A stretch of DNA of 64,000 bases, from NCBI GenBank assembly GCA_017590115.1, contig JAGGNK010006448.1, positions 10,712,099 to 10,776,098 of the forward strand, read 5' to 3'. Below, piece by piece: positions 38,978 through 51,532 of the stretch (positions are counted from its first letter, which is position 1; every line of letters begins with the position of its first letter). A program made the translations under genes and the position numbers. Source of the DNA: Montifringilla adamsi (lineage: Eukaryota > Chordata > Aves > Passeriformes > Passeridae). A model generated the notes under the pieces. It worked only from the letters and a program-made list of their open reading frames with translations, did not search any database and was not told where the DNA came from.

Positions 38978-38981
<4 letters not shown>
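33370..38981. other. Non-coding DNA, no gene seen
   Basis: About 5.6 kb of mostly unique DNA. The 161-codon frame at 35406-35891 (+) is the second longest in the window. It lies in a GC-richer patch, is rich in Ser, Leu, Pro and His, and shows no recognisable domain. Frames at 34026-34307 (+), 36341-36661 (+) and 37304-37641 (-) are equally anonymous. No transposon was recognised. A small tandem duplication lies at 34541-34581. Confidence 0.6.
34541..34581. repeat. Tandem duplication, 21-bp unit x2
   Basis: ttaataatttaatttgtctt at 34541-34560 is repeated exactly at 34562-34581, a 21-base period. The unit is AT-rich and contains TAAT-type cores, but no function can be claimed. Confidence 0.92.

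Positions 38982-39028
<47 letters not shown>
38982..39028. repeat. (TA)n microsatellite, about 23 units
   Basis: Uninterrupted TA dinucleotides over about 47 bases, flanked by 'ggatt' and 'gttgc'. It opens false frames encoding Ile-Tyr repeats on both strands (38844-39074 minus, 38878-39063 plus). Long (TA)n runs are length-polymorphic and can extrude as cruciforms. Confidence 0.98.
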
Positions 39029-39032
<4 letters not shown>

Positions 39033-42000
39033 CTTTTGCAGCATTTTCCGAACCCTGTTCTGACTATTTGGCATAATTTGGAATCACCCATAACATATAT
39101 AATAGAAAGTGCATGTTTGCGTGTCTCATTCCTTTATTTTCCCAGCAATAAAGACTTGTGAGTGAGTACAGGTGGCAGTTCAAGGTCATGCAGTATTACA
39201 ATGCAAAAGGAAGGAAATGAGAAATGAAATTTCATTAGTTAATTAATTCAGTTAGTGGTTTTATGTTTGCAGTGTCTGTAATTTCTTTGAGGCTGTTCCA
39301 GACATGCAGCTATACCACAATTCCTCATTTTTTCCTGTTCTTTCACTTGCAACGCATTCTTCTTCTGTGAAATAAAGATCAAATATAGCTACAGCAGTAG
39401 GTTTAAAACTGAGCTGGGGACATCAGACTCTATCTGCCTGAACTCTTAGGTATCATTAGCTACTTATCAATTAGGCATAATTGAGTACCCATAACACCCA
39501 TTATTTCAGCAAAATTATCAAAAAACTACTGTAGCATCCCTTGTCCTCAGGTTTAAGGGAATTTTTTGTGCTTTTTGTCTGTTTTTCATTTAATGAATAG
39601 AACTGAAAAAGCTAATTATATTATCACATTGAATCAAACCAAGTAGCTTACTAAACTATGCCAAGGAAATATTAACAGGTAGTTGGTGTTTCATAGAGGT
39701 ACTTCCTCACTTTCTTTCTCATGTTGAATGCTGCCTATCAAATGAAGGTCTGTAGGGTATTGTTGCTAACAGAAGTCTTATCTCTCTTTTACCGTATTTT
39801 GTAATGTCTGCAGATGCAGCAGACTTTTTCCTTGAACAGATGTCCCAGACAGGCTATTCAGAACTCAACTGGACTTGGCCCATAAGCAACCCAAGCTACT
39901 TTTGAAGTAGTATCTGTAGTATCTCAAAGTTACCCCCCCATGACCTCTAGATGCCCCTTCAACTCCAACTAATATGAGGACTAACATTCTAGTAACTCGT
40001 GAATTAAGAAATTTCTTCTGGAGTTTTGGTTCATTAAATCTCTTAGACTTGAGGAAAAGGCAGGCTATCCAGGATGTTTCTGAGACCCTGTGATCGGGGG
40101 TGGTTTTATGGTTTTGTACAGTACAGTTTTTATGGTTTTGTACAGTATGATCTGTGGGCTGTAACTTTTAGTGCTTAAGGGCGAGATGCTGTCAAGGGAG
40201 ACTTGGAAAGTTCTCTATCTTACCTGTTCCTTTGCGTAGTTCTTTCAGATATGCAACTTGTGGCCTTTTCTACTCCTTAAACTTTGCTTTAAGAAGAGGA
40301 ATTAATCAAATTAAATGTGGATTACTACATATCTAAACTGGGCACATTAGGCTTATTTTTAATATTTATATTATGATATAGATTATTCTGGTAAAGATGG
40401 CTAAAATAAGTCAAATGAATTGTGCTTGTTTGTCTCAAATGACAGCAGATGCTGCCTAGATTAAGAGTTTAGCTCAGCTCTAAACAGCTACGTTACAGGT
40501 TCCTGAAGTTAGGTGAGACAGATTCCATCTAAGATTCTGGGTGATGGTTAGAATCACCTTGAGAGAATTCTGTGGACATTTCTAAGCCCTATTGCTTAGG
40601 GTTTTTGTAACTGTCTGGGTGATTCATTTTCAGTTCAGGAAGTCTTTGGTCAGAGGCCATAGCAAACCATGTCCAGGAGTAATTTTGCTAGAAAATTCTA
40701 TTTTCCATTCCCTCCCCTGCTGCATATGGACTGTTGCATGTTTTGGAGAAAGGACTTGATTTAGAGGTACTGAAAACAGCATGCACTGCTGAAGAAAGAA
40801 TTATATGTTTGGTGGTGGTTATTTAAAGGAAAAAGTATTCTGCATTCCAAGCTTCTGATGAAGTTTTCAACTGAAATTCAGGAAAACATTCTATTTTGAC
40901 CACTTCATTGGTTCCATCTGCTATGTGTTAGAAAAGTAAGAAAAGTGGAGGTATGGATTGCCTCATCATCATACAAACAGTCGCAAGATTTCTTATGAGA
41001 ATCTTAATGTGGTAGAGAAGGACTTAGAAACTGGCTGTCTGCCAAAATGATACTGTCTCTGGCTTGGTTTTGATCACACTCTCAGATCCACAGTCTTTTT
41101 CACTATCAGCCTTAGACACTAGTTGTAATTTCTATAAAAGTGAATACAGTCAAACTCCTGAATGCAGGAAAGTTTACAGTATGGCTCGAGTATTGCTGTT
41201 TTTGGGGAGGTGGAAGGAATACTTAGCTCATCTGGACAGAGTTGTTCCTTCATTTTGGCTTTGCTCCCCTTTTAGATTTTATTATGTCCCTCTTCTATTT
41301 CTTTGCTTCTTACATGCATCCAGGACTGAAGCTGTGCAAATTCTTCACTGTAAAATGGAATAAATGAAAATTCCCTTGCTTCAAATTTTCTTACATTACT
41401 GAAAATTGAACCCAGGTAAATCAAAAGAAATTAATCTCCTTTCTCAGTAAGAACTTAGTTTGAAGATCAGTGCAACAGTACACAGATGGAAGAAGTAAAC
41501 AAACTTGCTCCTTTCACTTAGCTCAATATTAAAAAGAAAAATTTGTGTGATGCCTCTGTTCAGGAATGCAGAATGAAACAAAACAACTGTCTACCTTACT
41601 GGAAACTGAATCCACTGAGTGTTTGAATGCTCTAATAGACATCCCCCTTCCTTTCAGCTGCTCACCAATTTTATGTTTGTTACCAAGAAACATGTAAACA
41701 GCGGAAAAGAAACATTTCATTTAGAATTTTCAATGCTAGATAAATTTGCATTTACTTCACTTCTTAACTTTTTGTCTCACTTCGGTTTTCTCTGTTGTGA
41801 CAGCAACAGCAGTAACATTAATACATAATTAGATGGGTAGGAGTGTGCTCAAAGTCAATAGCTTGTAATAGCTCCTTTGGAGCCATAGTAAAGTATCTCC
41901 TATAGCAAATACATGGTTATGGACTTGTTAAAACAGACATTAGTTATCCAGTAGTCCATTATGGCTCCTTGTAGTCTACCATTTGAGTAGCTCTATATTT

Positions 42001-43802
42001 AGAGTCATATTGATCAGTAATTAAGAGATAGCATGGTGGAAAAAGAGAAATATATGATACATAATCTTAAAGAAATAATTTATAAAAATGGTAGAATCAT
42101 CAGGAACTGGCAAACATATTTTGTACTATGTTAGTTTTCAGAATCCAATAAACTCAATAAAATTATAACTGATTTTGTGAGATTCCCTTGTGTAGGCTAA
42201 GAAATTTACTTCATCCAGAATTAATTTTTTAGAACAGATCTATCAAAACAAGGAAGGAGTCAGGCAGGTCACCACCATGTGTGCAGTTTTCATCTCATAA
42301 AAATTAACAGTAGTGAACGGAAGCACTGGTAAAGGGAATTCAGCCACTTTTAATTTTATTCATGTGGAGCTTTCCCATCTCTCATTAGTCTGTAATACCA
42401 TACAGGTGAGTTTATCCAGTTTTCTATTTTACAACTATATTCACTGAAATGCAATTATAATAATCAACAATGGTTAAGTCTCTGTTAGAATATGCCTTGA
42501 AAAGATGTTCAGGCATGATAATCTTTTTGACTATTTGAAGTGCCACAGTAGTACTAATCCCTTATGGTTTTCCCATGGTACTCAGGATACTGGGACACAA
42601 TTACATATAAACCCAGAAAGAACAGCTATTCCTTACTTGTTTTACATTTTTCTCCACAAGGGGACTGCAATATTATTACTTGTGTTGTTTGTAATAGCAT
42701 TGTTTAATTCACAATAGCTCTTGCACATGTGAAGATCTAGTTACCATGCTTGTACTAACTGAGCAAGAGGGATGTTCTACTGTGAACCTGTTCTTCTAAT
42801 TGTTCCAATCCCTGCATTAACATTAATTAGCAAATTTGTCTTTAAGTCTCTCCCACATGAGGCATGTTCAGTCAGGGTTGGGTCAGTAGGGAATTTAATT
42901 AATTTCTCAGCAAATTGGATTTTTTCACCAGGTGTCCTTACTTTGGCTTTCTTTTGGTTGTTTTTTTGTTGGCAGGGGTATTTTTACCCAGAAATTTCTG
43001 ATGGTTTATAAAACTGCAGATTTTTTTTCATCTGCAATTCTCTGACACAGAGGTTGTTAATAGAATTATATTGAAAAGAGGTGCTGCATTTGTAAAGAGT
43101 ATCAAAAAGAGAGGTACTGTCTGCCTCACTGGTAATTTGTAAGCAGGTAGTTCTGCTATAGTAAACTTTTCCCGTGTAGACTTTCAGTCTAGTGGGAATA
43201 TTACTTTACAGTAAACCTGCCAATAGCTGGATGTAGAAATGCCTGATATTTATGGCCAAAGCAGAAAGGGTATCAGTGTGTGAGAATTCAATTCAGCAAG
43301 GCTAATCTCAAATGCAATTAATGTTCACGTTCTTTATGTGCCCCTATGGTAGACCGTTTGCCCAAGGAATTTATTGGAAGTGATACATTTAATTAAACTT
43401 CTTGAAACACTTGGGCAATGATATCATTTATGTGATAAGGCACCACTTTTGGAAAATGGAAAGAGGAACAGCATGAATGTTATATACAATCTATACTGCT
43501 TTACATTTAACACAGGGTAGGTGGGCTCATGGAGACTGCATGACAAGTGCTGCTCAAAAAAGGTGATTTCCTCATGTTCTACCAAATTCTAAATAAAAGT
43601 CAGCAATGTTTAGATCTTGTGTCCATTTTGATTTAGCTTTATGTACTGTGTGAAAGAAAAGGAAATTTACTGAACTGCTTGTAGGGAAAAAATGTGGCTT
43701 TCTGTATTTCATTGGGATTATAACTTTACTAGTATGGAAGAAAATTTTCTGCCTACTCAGCATCTATTCTTTAACTTGTTAACCACAAAGTTGCAACCAT
43801 AA
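39029..43802. other. Non-coding DNA, no gene seen
   Basis: AT-rich unique DNA with no recognised transposon. The 99-codon frame at 41064-41363 (+) and frames of 60-80 codons near 41.6, 42.5 and 42.8 kb show no domains. A 24-base imperfect duplication lies at 40104-40147. Confidence 0.62.
40104..40147. repeat. Tandem duplication, 24-bp period
   Basis: 'ttttatggttttgtacagta' occurs twice with a 24-base offset (tatggttttg begins at 40107 and at 40131). It is a small recent-looking duplication without recognisable function. Confidence 0.88.
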
Positions 43803-45090
43803 CATAACCAGTGCCAGGGACGATCGTGGAGCAGATTTTCCTAAGTGCTGTCACACAGCGCATGCAGAATGACCAGGGGGTCAGGCCCAGCCAGCATGGA
43901 TATGTGAAAGGCAGGTCCTGTTTAACCAACCTGATCTCCTTCTATGGCAAGGTGAGCCACTGAGTGGATAGGGGAAAAGCTGTGGATGTCATGTAAAGAC
44001 TTTGACACAGTCTCCCACAGCTTTCTCCTGGGGAAATTGGCTGTTCACGGTTTGAAAGGGTGAACTGTTCACAGGGTTGAAAACTGGCTGGGTGGCCAGG
44101 CCCAAAGAGTGGTGGTGACTGGAGTGACATCCAGCTGGTGGCTGGTCACCAGAGGTGTTCCCTAGGGTTCAGTATCAGGGCCAGCCCTGTTTAATACCCT
44201 TAGTGATTATCTGGATGAGGGGATCAATGGCACCTTCAGTCAGTTTGACGATGGCCCCAAGTGGGAGTGTTGAGCTTATAGAGGGCAGGAAGGCTCTGCA
44301 GAGGGATCTGGACACACTGGATCAATGACCCAAGCCAATTGCATGAGGTTCAACAAGACCGGGTGCCAGGTCCTGCCCTTGAATTACAACAACTCCATGA
44401 TGCCCTATAGGCTTGGGGAAAAGTGGCTGGATAGATGCCTGGCAGAAAATGACCTGAAGTGCTGGTCAACAGTGGCCAAACATGAGCCAGTGTGGGCCCT
44501 GATGGCCAAGAAGGCCATGGCATCCTGGCCTGTATCAGCAACCATGTGGCCAGCAGAACCAGGGCAGTGATTCTCTCTCTGTACTCGGCACTGGTGAGGT
44601 CACATCCCTGAGTCCTGTATCCAGTATTGGATCACTCACTGGAAGGACATCGAGGTGCCTGGAGGATGCCCTGAGAAGGCAATGGAGCTGATGAAGTGTC
44701 TGAAGCACAAGTCCTGTGAGGCGTGGCTCAGGGAGCTGGGGGTGTTTCATACCAAGGGAAGAAGGCTGAAGGAGAACCTTGTCACTCTCTACAACTACCT
44801 GAAAGGAGGGTGTAATGAGGTGGGGGTCAGTCTCTTCTGCCAGGTTACAAGTGATAGGAGAGAGGAAATGGCCTCAAGATATTAGGAAAAAATTCTCCAC
44901 TGAAAGGGCTGTAGGCATTGGGACATGCAGCCATGGGAACCGGTGGAGTCACCATCCCTGGCAAAACTTCAGTATTTAAAGTACATGTAGATGTGGCACT
45001 CAGGGACATGGTTTAATGGTGGACTTGGCAGTGCTGAGTTAACAGTTTAATTTGAGTTCTTGGAGAGCTTTTCAAATCTAAATGATCCCA
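43803..45090 (+). mobile_element. CR1 LINE, 5'-truncated relic with RT region
   Basis: This is the longest transposon relic here. It covers the later part of the CR1 ORF2 reverse transcriptase and the 3' untranslated region. Visible translated landmarks on the plus strand are 'WLGGQAQRVVVTGVTSSWW', then GVP-stop-GS with TAG at 44163-44165 where Gln is expected. The catalytic box follows as F-DD (GAC GAT at 44247-44252), lacking the residue usually between F and D. After that come a stop and frameshift near 44271, 'CMRFNKTGCQVL' in the frame at 44325-44570, and the C-terminal 'LRELGVFHTKGRRL..NLVTLYNYLKGG' in the frame at 44655-44885. The 3' region (ttaggaaaaaattctccactg, gtagatgtggcactcagggacatgg, tctaaatgatccc) follows. 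The element is dead: it has several stops and frameshifts and is cut at its 5' end. Confidence 0.93.
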
Positions 45091-45961
45091 TAGAACTTCA
45101 ATTAAAGAGAGACTCTGTCTTGCTACCAAGCCATCTTCTGTTTGATGTTAAAATGTGTGCAGTTGCACAAATAAATACTCATAGAAAGTATAAATACAAA
45201 TACTCATAGAAAGCATAAATACTCATAGAATTCTTATCGAAATTTTATTTTTTGTAGTTTTCTTGTGCTTTTTTGGATAAATTTAGTCCATACTAGCTCA
45301 CTCTATGCTGATTCTGCTCAAGTCTGATATTCTAAGATAAATTATACAGTGAAATAAATTATTGTCAGGGTTTGTCTTTAATATATGTTCTGAGAGCTCA
45401 GCACTACAAGTGAAATTTGTGAAGGCTGGCTGGGAAATTCACAAAATTTCCTTTGTGAACTGTATATCTAAGGAATTCAGGAGATTTTTAATCCTCATGG
45501 CTTGAGTTGCGTCTTCCACTGTTTGAAAATTACTCTCTACAGAAGAAAGAGAGGATAAAAAAAGATATGTAGGTAGGCCTCTGAAGGGAAAGAGAGGAAA
45601 GAGGAATTTTAGTTAATTGTTTGCATGGATCTTATAGATTATGAATTATTTCAGAATTTTTCTACAATGACCCCCATATATGAGGTGAGACATCTCTGTT
45701 GAGATGGCTAGGAAATTTTGTTCTGAGCCTATAACTCCTTATAAAAATTCAATTCATAGGTCAATGTACTTTCTTTACAATTAAAATGTCTTCTGAATTC
45801 TCATAATATAGAAAACTGAAAACATAAAATAACAAGCAAAAACACTGTTGATGACATACATGAGCAGAGTTCCAATTCAGGCAGTGAATTTTGCAGTGAC
45901 ACCAGTGTGCCAGACATATCCTTTCAGGGAATGAAAGCATAAGAATTGTGATATGTTAGTC
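45091..45961. other. Non-coding DNA, no gene seen
   Basis: AT-rich spacer between the CR1 relic and a poly-T run. It holds the tandem motif at 45173-45232 and otherwise nothing recognisable. Confidence 0.65.
45173..45232. repeat. Imperfect triplication of a 21-28-bp motif
   Basis: The core 'aaatactcatagaa' occurs three times (near 45173, 45198 and 45216), with 'agtataaatac' and 'agcat' linkers. The unequal spacing suggests two successive slippage or duplication events. Confidence 0.85.
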
Positions 45962-45985
45962 TTTTTTTTTTTTTTTTTTTTTTTT
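45962..45985. repeat. Poly-T run (24 T)
   Basis: Twenty-four consecutive T. On the minus strand it would read as a poly-A tail, but no retroposed body is recognised at higher coordinates. It lies inside the false 82-codon minus frame at 45877-46125. Confidence 0.95.
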
Positions 45986-48167
45986 ACAGAAGCATTTAGA
46001 TTAGATTTTTCAAATGCAGATGAAGATACAGTCCCAAAATCATAATTGTGAGAACCATAAAAAAGCTTATTCTGCATAAATGTAATTATTCTCCCCCATC
46101 TTGTATGTATTTGTTTGTATGTCATTCAAAGACATATAAAATGTCAAATATTTGTAATAAAAAATTGCTGATTTTTTCACATATATGCATGCATATGTAT
46201 CAGAAAAAATATATATGGAGTACTTAATGCTTTTAAATCAGAGTAAGCAATGCTTTTTCTAGGGTGCTCTAATTTTATTATCTAAATTTTATATTAAGCA
46301 TGGGAAAGCCTTCAAATGTCAACTGCTGAACATGCACTATCTCTTCAAGGCTGTCCAGACTCAGCTGGACAGGAAGGTAGATGGTTCTTGAATAATATGA
46401 AAGCATTCTCTTCTTTTGCCTATGTACTTTCACTGTTTCCATGATACAAAATAGCATGGAGATCTTACTTATGTTTTAGAAATGCTATATTTCTCCTGAA
46501 ACTAAACACAGGTTACTGTTGGGGGTTACTCTTGTCTGTAGGGAAATAAGCATAGAGAAAATTTTCATCTTTGAGAAAATCTCCTAATACTTGATTTAAA
46601 AAAAAAAAACCAATAAGGAATGGGGATTAAAGAGACAATAACAAATGAGAGGGTGTGTGCTAATTGCATCCCAGCATGAGTCCATGCATCTTACCAGGTG
46701 TGAGCGTGCCAGTCAGAATTCCATCTGCAGAGCTTCACTGACAGTAAGGTTGTAAGGTATCCTTCTTTCTGGTTAGTTAGACTGTCTGTTCATCATGGGG
46801 AAATGACGGATGCTGAATTCTAATGGAAGATTTCAGACACACAGATAGGGTCTGCTGAAATTACTTTGACAGGATTTGTTCTTAAATATTAGTTTAACCT
46901 ATGCAAAATCCTGAAAATTTTCAAAGTATAGCATTCAATCAGTCAGATTTACAATTCCTTCTTTTTGAAGGAACCAGGTCATAGGCTGGACCTCTTCTAC
47001 TAGGACCACTCTTGGACCTTTTTTGTGGCATTTCTAGCCCAAGTGTGATTCAGAGATGCTTAAGAGCCCCAAACATTTCACAAATTCTCTGTGATTTCTG
47101 CAAACATAGGACAGAAAAAAATTATCTTTCACTGACTTGATGAGGATTTTTTATTTAATACAGAGTCTTAGGAAGGACAAGGATAATTACATTGTCTTCT
47201 ACTATGGTACTCTGGAAGAGCTGTTTAAAGTCACTTGTTCAATTTGTATAGTCACTGGAGTGGTAAAAGAGTGTTTTATTACACAAAAGAGACAAATCTG
47301 GGAAGTTTTATTGTCTTTTCTTTTTTTCTTAGATAAATACAGATACATCTCACTGCCTCTTAAAAATTCATGCAAAGATAATAACACTTACTTATTGGAG
47401 ACTTTTAATGAAGCTTAGCATTTGCTTCTGTGGTGAAACGTAGAAGCATAATTATCCTGCCTTTGTAGAAAGAGCATAACTCATCAAGTGGGAGAAATTC
47501 AGATATTACCCAGAAATTAGAGCATCCATGAAAAGAAAAGTATTGGTAAAATGAACCTAGTAAATATCATCAGAATGACAAGACATCCTGTCATGGAGGC
47601 AGGAGGCAGGAATCTCATTTTCAAGGGAGTAACCTGATAATATGGAGGTAAGTCTGATTCAAGCCTTGACTCGAGTGCTCCTGAGCACAGTCCAGCTGAG
47701 ACCAGCATCCAAATACTGCATTTTGTGATGGCCTCTGCTTGGAGGGTGGAACATCACACACAAAACTAATGGCTAGTTCTTCCAAACAGAATGAGAAACA
47801 GCTATTGTGAGAACTAAATTGTACTGGTAGATAAACTCAAGGAACATAATTTTATATTCTGACTTTACTGTAGCTGAATGCTAAGAACAAGTAGATAAAT
47901 GCTCAATTTAAGTAAATAAATATGGTAATGTGAAGCATTAGAATCTGGGAACTTGGGTGGTAAATCATTCTCAGTTAATCATAATTGTGTCTGTTACCAC
48001 TGAGCATCATTTAATGGTATTTTAAGGTTTCATTTTATATGAATAATAAATAGGAATTTAGGATGCACATGCATCTTGAAAAAAATTACACTTTGAAAAT
48101 TCATTGCCACTTTTTTTATTACATGGCAGTTTTGGAGTAGAATCTCTAAAGAAGACCTAAACTTTTC

Positions 48168-48187
48168 TTTTTTTTTTTTTTTTTTTT
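48168..48187. repeat. Poly-T run (20 T)
   Basis: Twenty consecutive T after 'acttttc'. No adjacent retroposed body is recognised. Confidence 0.95.
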
Positions 48188-49352
48188 AAGCAGGTATGAG
48201 TATCAAAGGTGTTCATCACTGCTATTGTTAATCCAACTTCAGGCAATAAAAATAGTTGTTACCTGTTTCTTCAGTCAGTTCAAGGGCTGGGACATTGGTC
48301 AGCTTGGCTGTGGCATGCATCCCCCTTGTTCCTCCTCCCCATGTAAGCAGGCTGAAGCTCTTCTGTGCCTAATCACTGCTGTACTCTCCAGTGCTCTCAG
48401 GTCAGTGGAGATCTGTCAGTGTGCTGAGCACTGACTCTACTCCCTGGTATCAAGGGGCTTGCAGTCTAAATGGCCTGGCTGTTCTCAGGCTGCACTAGTC
48501 CCTAGGAGGCAGAGGGCACACAAGATGTCAATGAGTGGCACTGAAATCTAAATCAGTTTCAGCAGAAGGCTCCTGTAAGAGGAGAGAAAGTGGTGTATTT
48601 CACACCTGCTGAATATCACTCCTGCAGAATGGATGATCATTTAAATTTACATGGAAGAGGTGAGCCTGCATACGCTGTTTTTATCATACCCAGATAATTT
48701 TGTGTTTTGTTCTTCTCCAGTGCAGTCTCAAGTTGGTGTTGCAGGTGAGGTGAGACAAACTCTGGACAAAGGAAACCTTAAGGTGTAACATAAGGCAGCA
48801 TATCACTTGCAAAGCAATTTCTCAGCATCTCATTGAAGAAAATAGGATTTCATATGCCATGAGAAGCTATTTATTCAAATTGATGGTATTCTTGCCTTCA
48901 CTGGGATTATTTAGAGCACTCAAGCTAACTGTCCCTACATTTACATATCAGAGAGAACCAAATATAGTTGTGTTTTTGTCACCTTTTCATGTTCAAGAAT
49001 GGCCCCAAAAAATGAGATGTGTTTTCCAATGTCACATGAGAGATCGTCTGAAAATAAATCCGGAGTAACAGCCATACATTTCCTGAACAAGTCTGTCACC
49101 TCCCTCCTCTGAACTCAGATAACACCACCTTTTCAGAGTATAAACAGACAGTGCTAAGAGTTCTTCCACACAGGAGAAAGTCTTTGGGATAATATGTAGT
49201 TAAATAAAACACCAACAGTATAAAATATGAAACCACATTGAAGGTGTGATGTGTTTTATGAAACATATAATTCACCACACAGGCAGCAAAATGTTTTAGC
49301 TACAAACTGGTCACATAAATTGGCCCTGGGGTCTATAATGCTAGCAAAATAC

Positions 49353-49367
49353 AAAAAAAAAAAAAAA
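49353..49367. repeat. Poly-A run (15 A)
   Basis: Fifteen consecutive A after 'aaaatac'. Simple homopolymer with no retroposon recognised. Confidence 0.95.
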
Positions 49368-51472
49368 TTGCACTGTGTCTCTACACACTCTATTCTAAAG
49401 CAGATATTTGCTCAGAAGCCTGTAAGTTACCACTCAGCTTTGCATCTAAGCTGAAATACTAGCTGATGTTAAATATTCTGTAAAGCTTTGGCTTCCCAAT
49501 CTTGAAAAAGCTTTAGTAAAACTAAATATGATACAGAACAGAGCAAAGGGAAATAGGAATTCTTCCATGCTAGGAATCACTCTGTGGACCAATGCATTTC
49601 ATCTTGGAATAGAAACATCTCCAGGGAGATACTGCAGTGACCTATAAAACCCCTAGAAGCAAGGGGAATGTGCACAGAGAAATTATTTCTGTCCTTCATA
49701 GTACAAGAGGTGATAAATATCTGATTAAATCAACAGATAGCAGATTGCAAATCAGCAGAAGTGTGCTTGACCACACGTGTCATGGCTGAGCCTCAGACCT
49801 TAGTGCCAGATGGTGGTGGTGTTCCCAGAGTTTACATGAGTTTAGAAAAGAGGTTAAGCAGACCTCTTAAAGTAAAATCAGATAAGGGCTTTGAAATAAA
49901 AATATGCTCCTCACTATGTGCCTGACCTGCTCTTCCATGCTTTCCTAGCCATCTGCTGCTACTCACTGTCAGAGCTTATTAAATTATGTAAAGCTTTGTT
50001 TGACCTGATACAGCCATTTACAGCTCCTAAAACTATATTAGCATCCACAAAACTTAAACCACCTGCTTATGTATTTAGTGCTACATAAATCAGTGTAGCA
50101 ATTATGTATGTGTAATATACAGTCCAAAGCAATATTTTGGTATCAGCTTTCATTTGCATGAAACTTGGTAACTCTCCTCCATTATATCCCATCCCATTTC
50201 CTATTTCTATATTATTTCAATAGCTGTGATTTCTTCCATTGATAATAGTGGGAGACAACAACGTAAATCCTTGTGTTCAGGTATAGAATAGGCCCCCACA
50301 GCCTATTCCTTTGAAGAAAAATATGGCATTACCAAACTGTGAAGTAAACCTATAAAATATTAATGATGGTTTGATTTAGTCCTGCTTGAATTCACCATTA
50401 ACGGTTTCATTTAGCGTTACCTAGGTTTTCTAAATTATGTCAGAAACAGTGTAGGAAGTCACAAATGGAACAGAGGGATGTGTTTTAACTCTTCATCTCT
50501 AGAAACCTGAGGTCAAAATCCCATTTTCCCATGCAGACATGACAGCAGTGTCAGCCTGTGCTCTTGTGAATGTTGGTGTGGAGCATAAAGCTGCTACACA
50601 ACAGGGGCAGAAATGAAGACTGAAGTCTGCTGTGCATCAAGAGTGCAGTGCACTGAGGAGAGTTTTTAAATTATCTATTTTATGAGTTGTTCTCAAATTA
50701 GTCTGAAAACTGAGAGCACTTCTAAGTGACAAAAAGTGAAGCAAAATACCGACTTTGTCAGCATCTCCTGTTGTTACACTGGACAATTTCCAAAGCTATT
50801 AAGCAATACAGAACTTCATATATTTCTGGTTCTTGTTTCTTTCTGGTACTTTGTGCCATGAAATGGACACCCATGTTAGTATTACAACATTGTAGTTCCA
50901 TTAGCGACTGTTGAAATGAATTATACCCCCAAGTCCTGTTTTTTAGGTATTTGGCTGAAATACCTCTTGGAGAATAGACGTCCTCCCTTGTTCTCTAAGG
51001 ACTTTCTCGGTAGTTTCAGCGGCACGCAGACACACTGGGCAGCTGCACAGCAGCTTCACCTTGTGGATCAGCCCTTCAACAAATCCAGACCATGCTACTG
51101 CAGACAGATGGCTCAGACCTTTGGTCATCCAGACTGGAGACCTGTGGCAATGCACCATGACCCTCATTTGATCACATCTTTGATTTCCTTTCCATGTAAA
51201 CCAGTGAATAGAAGGGGAACAAATGCAAACTTGAGGTTTATCCTGGTGTGCAGACATGGGATGCAATCCCAAACTTACAGAAGCAAGATACAAAACCTGG
51301 GAAACATTTTGATTTCATGCCAGACTTATTTTTCAGTCATAAAAATTAGAAGTCTGTGGAGTTTTGAATTATATGTCTCTGAAAAGGAGACAGGAGGCAC
51401 AAGCATATATTTTCATGGGCACCAGGAATGAAAGACCTGTTATTTTTTCATACTATTATGCAAGTTAAACAG

Positions 51473-51532
51473 GATTGTTTGTTTGGTTTTTTGTTTGGGG
51501 GGTTGTTTGTTTTGGTTTGTTTTGTTTATTTG
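51473..51532. repeat. G/T-rich low-complexity stretch
   Basis: Sixty bases almost wholly of G and T on the plus strand, built from gtttg/ttttg units and one run of six G (51497-51502). It resembles the stretch at 20021-20064 and probably reflects slippage. Confidence 0.88.

Larger units (their letters stand above)
45986..51472. other. Non-coding unique DNA, no gene seen
   Basis: About 5.5 kb without a recognised transposon. It includes the longest frame of the window, 171 codons at 50916-51431 (+), overlapped by a 116-codon minus frame at 50943-51293. Neither has a recognisable domain. Homopolymers sit at 46598-46609 (A12), 48168-48187 (T20) and 49353-49367 (A15). A perfect 14-bp palindrome, atatgcatgcatat, lies at 46183-46196. 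The part at about 49970-50170 is mixed in composition and free of simple repeats. Confidence 0.6.

Noticed and set aside
44325..44885. 81- and 76-codon plus frames as possible host genes
   Set aside because: Both are pieces of the degraded CR1 ORF2; the residues match the LINE reverse transcriptase region and its C-terminal part.
46183..46196. 14-bp palindrome atatgcatgcatat as a regulatory dyad
   Set aside because: Short AT-rich palindromes are frequent in this composition and no gene or other site lies nearby.
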